Assembly (NCBI RefSeq): GCF_041260155.1
Contig: NC_091940.1
Coordinates: forward strand, 2,142,001 to 2,206,000
Direction: 5' to 3'
Length of the DNA: 64,000 bases
Origin: Ptychodera flava
Lineage: Eukaryota > Hemichordata > Enteropneusta > Ptychoderidae
Shown here: positions 59,251 through 64,000 of the stretch, in pieces
Layout: each line of letters opens with the position of its first letter
Position numbering within the stretch: the stretch's first letter is position 1
Translations under genes and position numbers: made by a program
Notes under the pieces: model-generated
What the model saw: the letters and a program-made list of their open reading frames with translations, nothing else
Databases searched by the model: none
What the model was told of the DNA's origin: nothing

Positions 59251-62200
59251 CCTACTACAACAGCTTGCTACCATATTACTGTCTTTCTTGTAATTATGAA
59301 TGCATGTCAGCGCCTGACAAGAACATTTAAGAGTGTTGACTGCATTGTTTTAAAGTTTGCATTTCACTGCGTAACTATGTAGTCAGATGCCAGTTACGTA
59401 TAGACAATGTAGTAAAACATGATTCAGTTGTGTAACTTTGATGTCGACGTAAATTGTTCAATAAAATAAAACTAATAATATGCCTCGATACTCGAGCATA
59501 ACCTTGCATTTCAATATACTTATACGTTTTTCAACCTGTAAGCAAACTTCCACGTGTAGCAGTCCAGGTTATTTCCAAATTGGCGACTCATTATGCATTC
59601 CGACTACAAGCCAATCATCGACCAGATAACGTCATTAATAGGGTAGAGGTCACACCAGAGTCACAAATCACCCGCCAAGAGTGATCGGCAGTTTTCGGGC
59701 GCTTATTAAGCCTCTATCCAATGAAGTTCGACAAATTTTGACTATCAACATGATCCACGTGTTCTGCATAAGATCACAGACAGAACGAGTCCGATAAGTG
59801 GAAAAATAGTCGATAAATCTATGATTTATTTCTACCGCCAGTTTATCGATTTGTCTCAAGTACCGAGAATAATTTTGTAGATATTCGTCATCTCTATTAG
59901 AAATACTGTTTTCAAGGTTATTTGTGTAGGTATGCGTATGGCATTTTGCTAGAAGTAATCTGAGCGATATCAGAGCTTTAAAATGCTACCTAAGTTGCGA
60001 TTGTCCGAAGCAGACTAAAACATACGTGATTTTGAAAATGTGTGTATAGGCCTACAGAATGACAACCCAACTGTTCGGGATAATGACAGAATTCGGCGCA
60101 ATTAATTGTTATTTCACAATCGACATTCGTATTTCCGTGAAATGTGCAACGCCAAGTGTTTTGGCAAAACCTCTCCTCCACAACTTACGATATTTTTCGA
60201 CACGGATCTACGATAATACACAAAAAAGTTATGTGAATGGTGCAGCGGAGGAGTTTATAGCAAGATGGAGTTCAACACACTATGGCGTACGTAACCATGG
60301 ACGCATGTGAAGGTTGCCAGGAAATACAATTTTTACTGGTGGCGCGCTTGCCGCTGATTGGCTAATGATAGGAATAAAATATTATGGTATAGCGTCGCCA
60401 ATTTTGGAAATGACCCGGACTGTGTAGGTTTAACTAATAATTTTTTTTTTTTGTTTGAAAGCAGACTTTATTTGTTGTTTTCACATAGGATTGTTTGTGA
60501 CTCAAAGGTATAGGTGTCCCGCCGGTTTATCATTCAGCTATGTGAGTTTCTCTCATAACCTAAACACAGTAACCTGTATAACCTTTTCATTTATTTCATA
60601 ATTGCATTCCATCTTTCGTATATTAACAGTTTTCTGTGACTATTTGGTCTTAAAGCTGCTAAACTGAGTAAAAATCAATCTTATAATAAATACTGTGGCA
60701 CCTCTCAGATGAGTCGGCCTTGTTGGTTTTGGTTAAGTATTTTTCCTTAAATTGTAAAACTTTTGCACACGTTGACGCTCGGAACGTCAGACAAAGTGTT
60801 AATTATTCATACTATGTGAACTGAGAATGGCAAAGTTAATTGAGTCACAAAAATTAAAAATTTGCTCATGAATTTCGCCTTAGCTTCTGTTTGGTTTGAT
60901 TAATTGTATCCTCATTTTGTCAAAGATTAAAATACTGCTAGAGGGCGAGAATGGCATACTTTAATTAACGATTCGCCTCGCCTTGGATTTTGTTCATTGT
61001 TTAATCTCATTTTCAACCTGAAATGTACCGTACATATCTTTATCAAATCAAGTACAAATTTCAACAGTAAAAATTTCGCTGTTCAAACTTTAGTAGAGTA
61101 ATTGTTGATATTGGAAGACATACAGATATTGGAAACAGACTTTCCCCTTTCTGTGGAAAACAAATGTATCAGTCCAAGATGATCAAATAATTTTCTCATA
61201 TATTGTCCAGTCTACCCAAAAGTACGAAAGAAATTATTGCCTGGCTATATAAATAATAACCTCCTCGAGTGAAAATTGCATCATTTATTTCTACAAAGAA
61301 TAATGATATTTTATTAAAGCTTTCTAACTTAATTTATAAAGAAATGTTGATGAGAGAAGAGAATGTAAAAATACTGCAATATGTACGTTGTATTCTCTCC
61401 TTTTCATTGAAAATATTTAGTTTTGTGTGGATTAGTTTTTAAGAACTGTAAGTCATTTTCCACATGTTTTCCTTATATATTTGTTGTATCAATGTAGTTT
61501 TATTGGCGGTGGCCATTTACGTGATTAAACCTGCCACTAAAACGGCATCAGTGATAAATTCATCTTCAGTTGTCGCTGAGTGTGTAAAACCACAAGACTA
61601 TCAGTTCTTCGAAACCCTTTAAAGTTACGAAAAACTAATTGCTGAACAACCGATTCAACAACCGATTCAGACTTGCACACCTATGCTGACAACCTGCTGC
61701 CCAGTTACCAAGGAATATATTGTGGACGGTCACCGTAAATTGGACAGATTTCTCATGCACCCATCTAGGCATCACTGATGCGTCCGTGTCTTTTGTATCT
61801 ATGAACTCGATAATGCGGGCAAGGCCATCACATACACGTTACAATATTCCTTTCTAAGTAGAGCTACAGTTATGTACCAAATTATTACTCCTGTTCGACA
61901 GTAGTCCTATTACAAACACTGAGAGATCAGAACCTGAATCTTTCATATCGTTTTGTGGTAGGTTTTGTTATATTTTGTCTTTCGTAGACAACAACGGGAT
62001 AACAATGGTTATCATTCCTGGCAATGAGTATTAACTTTTCCAAGGGGGCACTATGCTGCTCTTCCTGTACGTGCCCTCCAATGTGCCAATAGGGTGTCCG
62101 ACATAGCATACTAACTACTTGCATACTTAGGGAAAGGGCACAATTAACGGAAAGGGATAACCGGAAGAGAAGATGGGATGGTGCCTTAACAAAATGAGTG

Positions 62201-63153
62201 CTCAAGGAGTCCTTCCAAATTTAAGAACACAGTGACGAGGTTTCCAACATTTTAGTCAATGCAAGTCACACAGATAAACCACTCGGAATTCTTTCATTAA
62301 CCTGTTTTATGACTTTATCCAATGTTGGAGGCTGTATTCCAATGACTGACAATCATAATTTCGCATTAATGAAGCATCACTTCATCTATAATTATGTAAC
62401 TAGTATCATTAATTGATCACAAATTGTGCTCGTGAGAAATAACGTTGACTGTCAAAGTGCGGGAACAAAAATGGACAGCAATGGTCGACTATCACATGGA
62501 GGTTCTAAAACGACAGAAAATTGACTTTGAAAAAGAAATATGTTCACACAAAGTCATAATCTAACAGATATAGCTATTTTAGCATTAAAAATATTTTGCA
62601 TAGTTTGCCTTGGAGAATCCAAAGTATAGCGTGTTGATATTTTTGGTGGAATTCTGTCAACAAGGGGGCTCATTGCAGGAAAAGTGATGGAATATTTTCT
62701 CTTCAGGCCCCTCCCCTGTCGTTTACTTTGCTCGTTCCCTTACACATGTTCAGATGTTCGAAAGTAAGGCTTCAGTCATAACGGAGAGTATTACTTGATC
62801 TACCATTTATGTATTTCTAGCTTTATTCAATTCTGTGCGTAAAATGTGTGAAGGGAGCAGTTAAATGTATAGTCATGATACACATGTACAAATTTGCCTT
62901 GGATTTCATTACATACATGCATCGGTATGACTTAATCTGTAAATAAATTCATCACCTGACAGTTTCTGGCGGATCTGAAACCATTGACAGTATTTCGACA
63001 GTGACATGGTTACATGTACGCAAAGGACAGTGGGATAAACATTTAGTAGATTGACTTTCAGCACAGGATGAAAGTCAACGGTCTGGCAGTGATTTAGAGC
63101 CAAGTATCCAATAATAATACACACTTTTAATGTGCTACCTCACATCTCTCTCC

Positions 63154-63215
<62 letters not shown>

Positions 63216-64000
63216 ATGTTCCATAAATAACAATCTAACTATAATTTTATGGGTTTATATTCCGGTGAGTTATTCGTATGGGGTCCCATTCTTCATCGAT
63301 ATTTAGAGTGAAACCGTCACCTCTTAGAGGTTCCACCCTCAATGGCTTTCTATAGTAGCACATTTGTCCATTGAAGACCATGTGCGAGAAGAAAGTTGCA
63401 TATTTCTCCCATTAGACCCTAACAGTGATATGCTTGTTCATTTTCTTTCACGCCTTGCTCATTTTTGCAATGGTGTTTTCCTAATGTATATCATCAGTCG
63501 AAATCAACGTAAAAAACATTAGTCAGGTGCCTTGGTGATGGTCAGATCTGAAAAGTTGACCCGTAATATGCCTCGAGACAATAATTGGAGTTACTAAGTC
63601 TGAATCAGAACGATTGTCGACATGAATGCGAAAATCGCTGACTACAACCAAGCTCTTTTATGATTCAATTCTTTCAGAGACTGATAAATTCCCTGGAAAA
63701 TTCATTAATCATGGTTGATCCCCGTGGCTATAAACAACCATTAGTCAATTCAAAGATGACGAAATAATCATGTTATTTCCAATCGGTGACTTCGAAACAG
63801 TTAAATCACTGGCCACTTTCCAGAAGTGGTAGTGTTACAAACTGATGACGTCATATCTGTGATGGACAAAACACAGAGGTGCCGTCATAGCAGCACTTAC
63901 TGCAGTTTGTTGCGCTACCAATCTGGAAGTTACAAATCACCTGCAGAGTCACAGCGGGTTGAACGTCAGACGTGATTCATGATTTAGTGATAAAAACTTT
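59251..64000. other. Region downstream of copy B
   Basis: No exon of a third kinase copy or of another known gene was found by eye. It contains only short unsupported open frames (for example 60059-60310 +, 61927-62205 -) and a CT microsatellite at 63155-63213. Confidence 0.5.
63155..63213. repeat. (CT)n microsatellite
   Basis: About 58 bp of CT, followed by CAG. Confidence 0.96.

Noticed and set aside
60059-60310. 83-codon open frame downstream of copy B, with a CCAAT-like site after it
   Set aside because: No recognisable family, no conserved counterpart; chance length in AT-rich DNA.
63155-63225. CT tract followed by CAG, like the exon 13 acceptor, as a start of a third gene copy
   Set aside because: The sequence after CAG does not encode an EGF repeat and soon meets a stop.

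Overview
The window is eukaryotic genomic DNA from a metazoan, very probably a marine invertebrate deuterostome (echinoderm, hemichordate or amphioxus grade). It is AT-rich, with many short phase-matched exons, long introns full of microsatellites, LINE and MITE debris, and a receptor tyrosine kinase (RTK) with EGF and Ig domains. The LTR element has the pol order of the Gmr1 group, first described from deuterostomes. The species cannot be named from the sequence alone.

Two paralogous 23-exon genes lie in tandem on the + strand. Copy A (1288-31371) encodes about 903 residues and copy B (35382-59121) about 894. I reconstructed both exon by exon, and in each the exon lengths sum to a multiple of three with every splice phase agreeing. 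The predicted protein has a signal peptide, a cadherin-like domain, an unassigned extracellular region, an EGF domain, an Ig domain, further laminin-type EGF repeats, a transmembrane helix and a tyrosine kinase with almost no C-terminal tail. The kinase keeps the catalytic Lys, Glu, HRD and DFG. Its activation loop has no tyrosine, and APE is replaced by PPE (A) or PVE (B).

Layout: 1-1287 upstream sequence with a long GC-rich hairpin; 1288-19733 exons 1-18 of copy A; 20765-27287 a broken Gmr1-like LTR retroelement in intron 18, itself carrying a TTAA-flanked MITE; 27387-31371 exons 19-23 of copy A; 31372-35381 spacer and copy B upstream region; 35382-59121 copy B, with a 5'-truncated LINE in intron 1 (about 40460-42727) and a 145-bp tandem repeat in intron 19; 59122-64000 no gene recognised.

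The two genes are mosaics of near-identity and strong divergence. EGF1, EGF2, EGF3 and part of the Ig and kinase exons are about 96-98% identical, while exon 8 and the activation loop differ at about 30% of residues. This suggests gene conversion between the copies. Copy A has one GC-AG intron. Copy B has an AT in place of GT at one donor, which leaves its full coding capacity uncertain.
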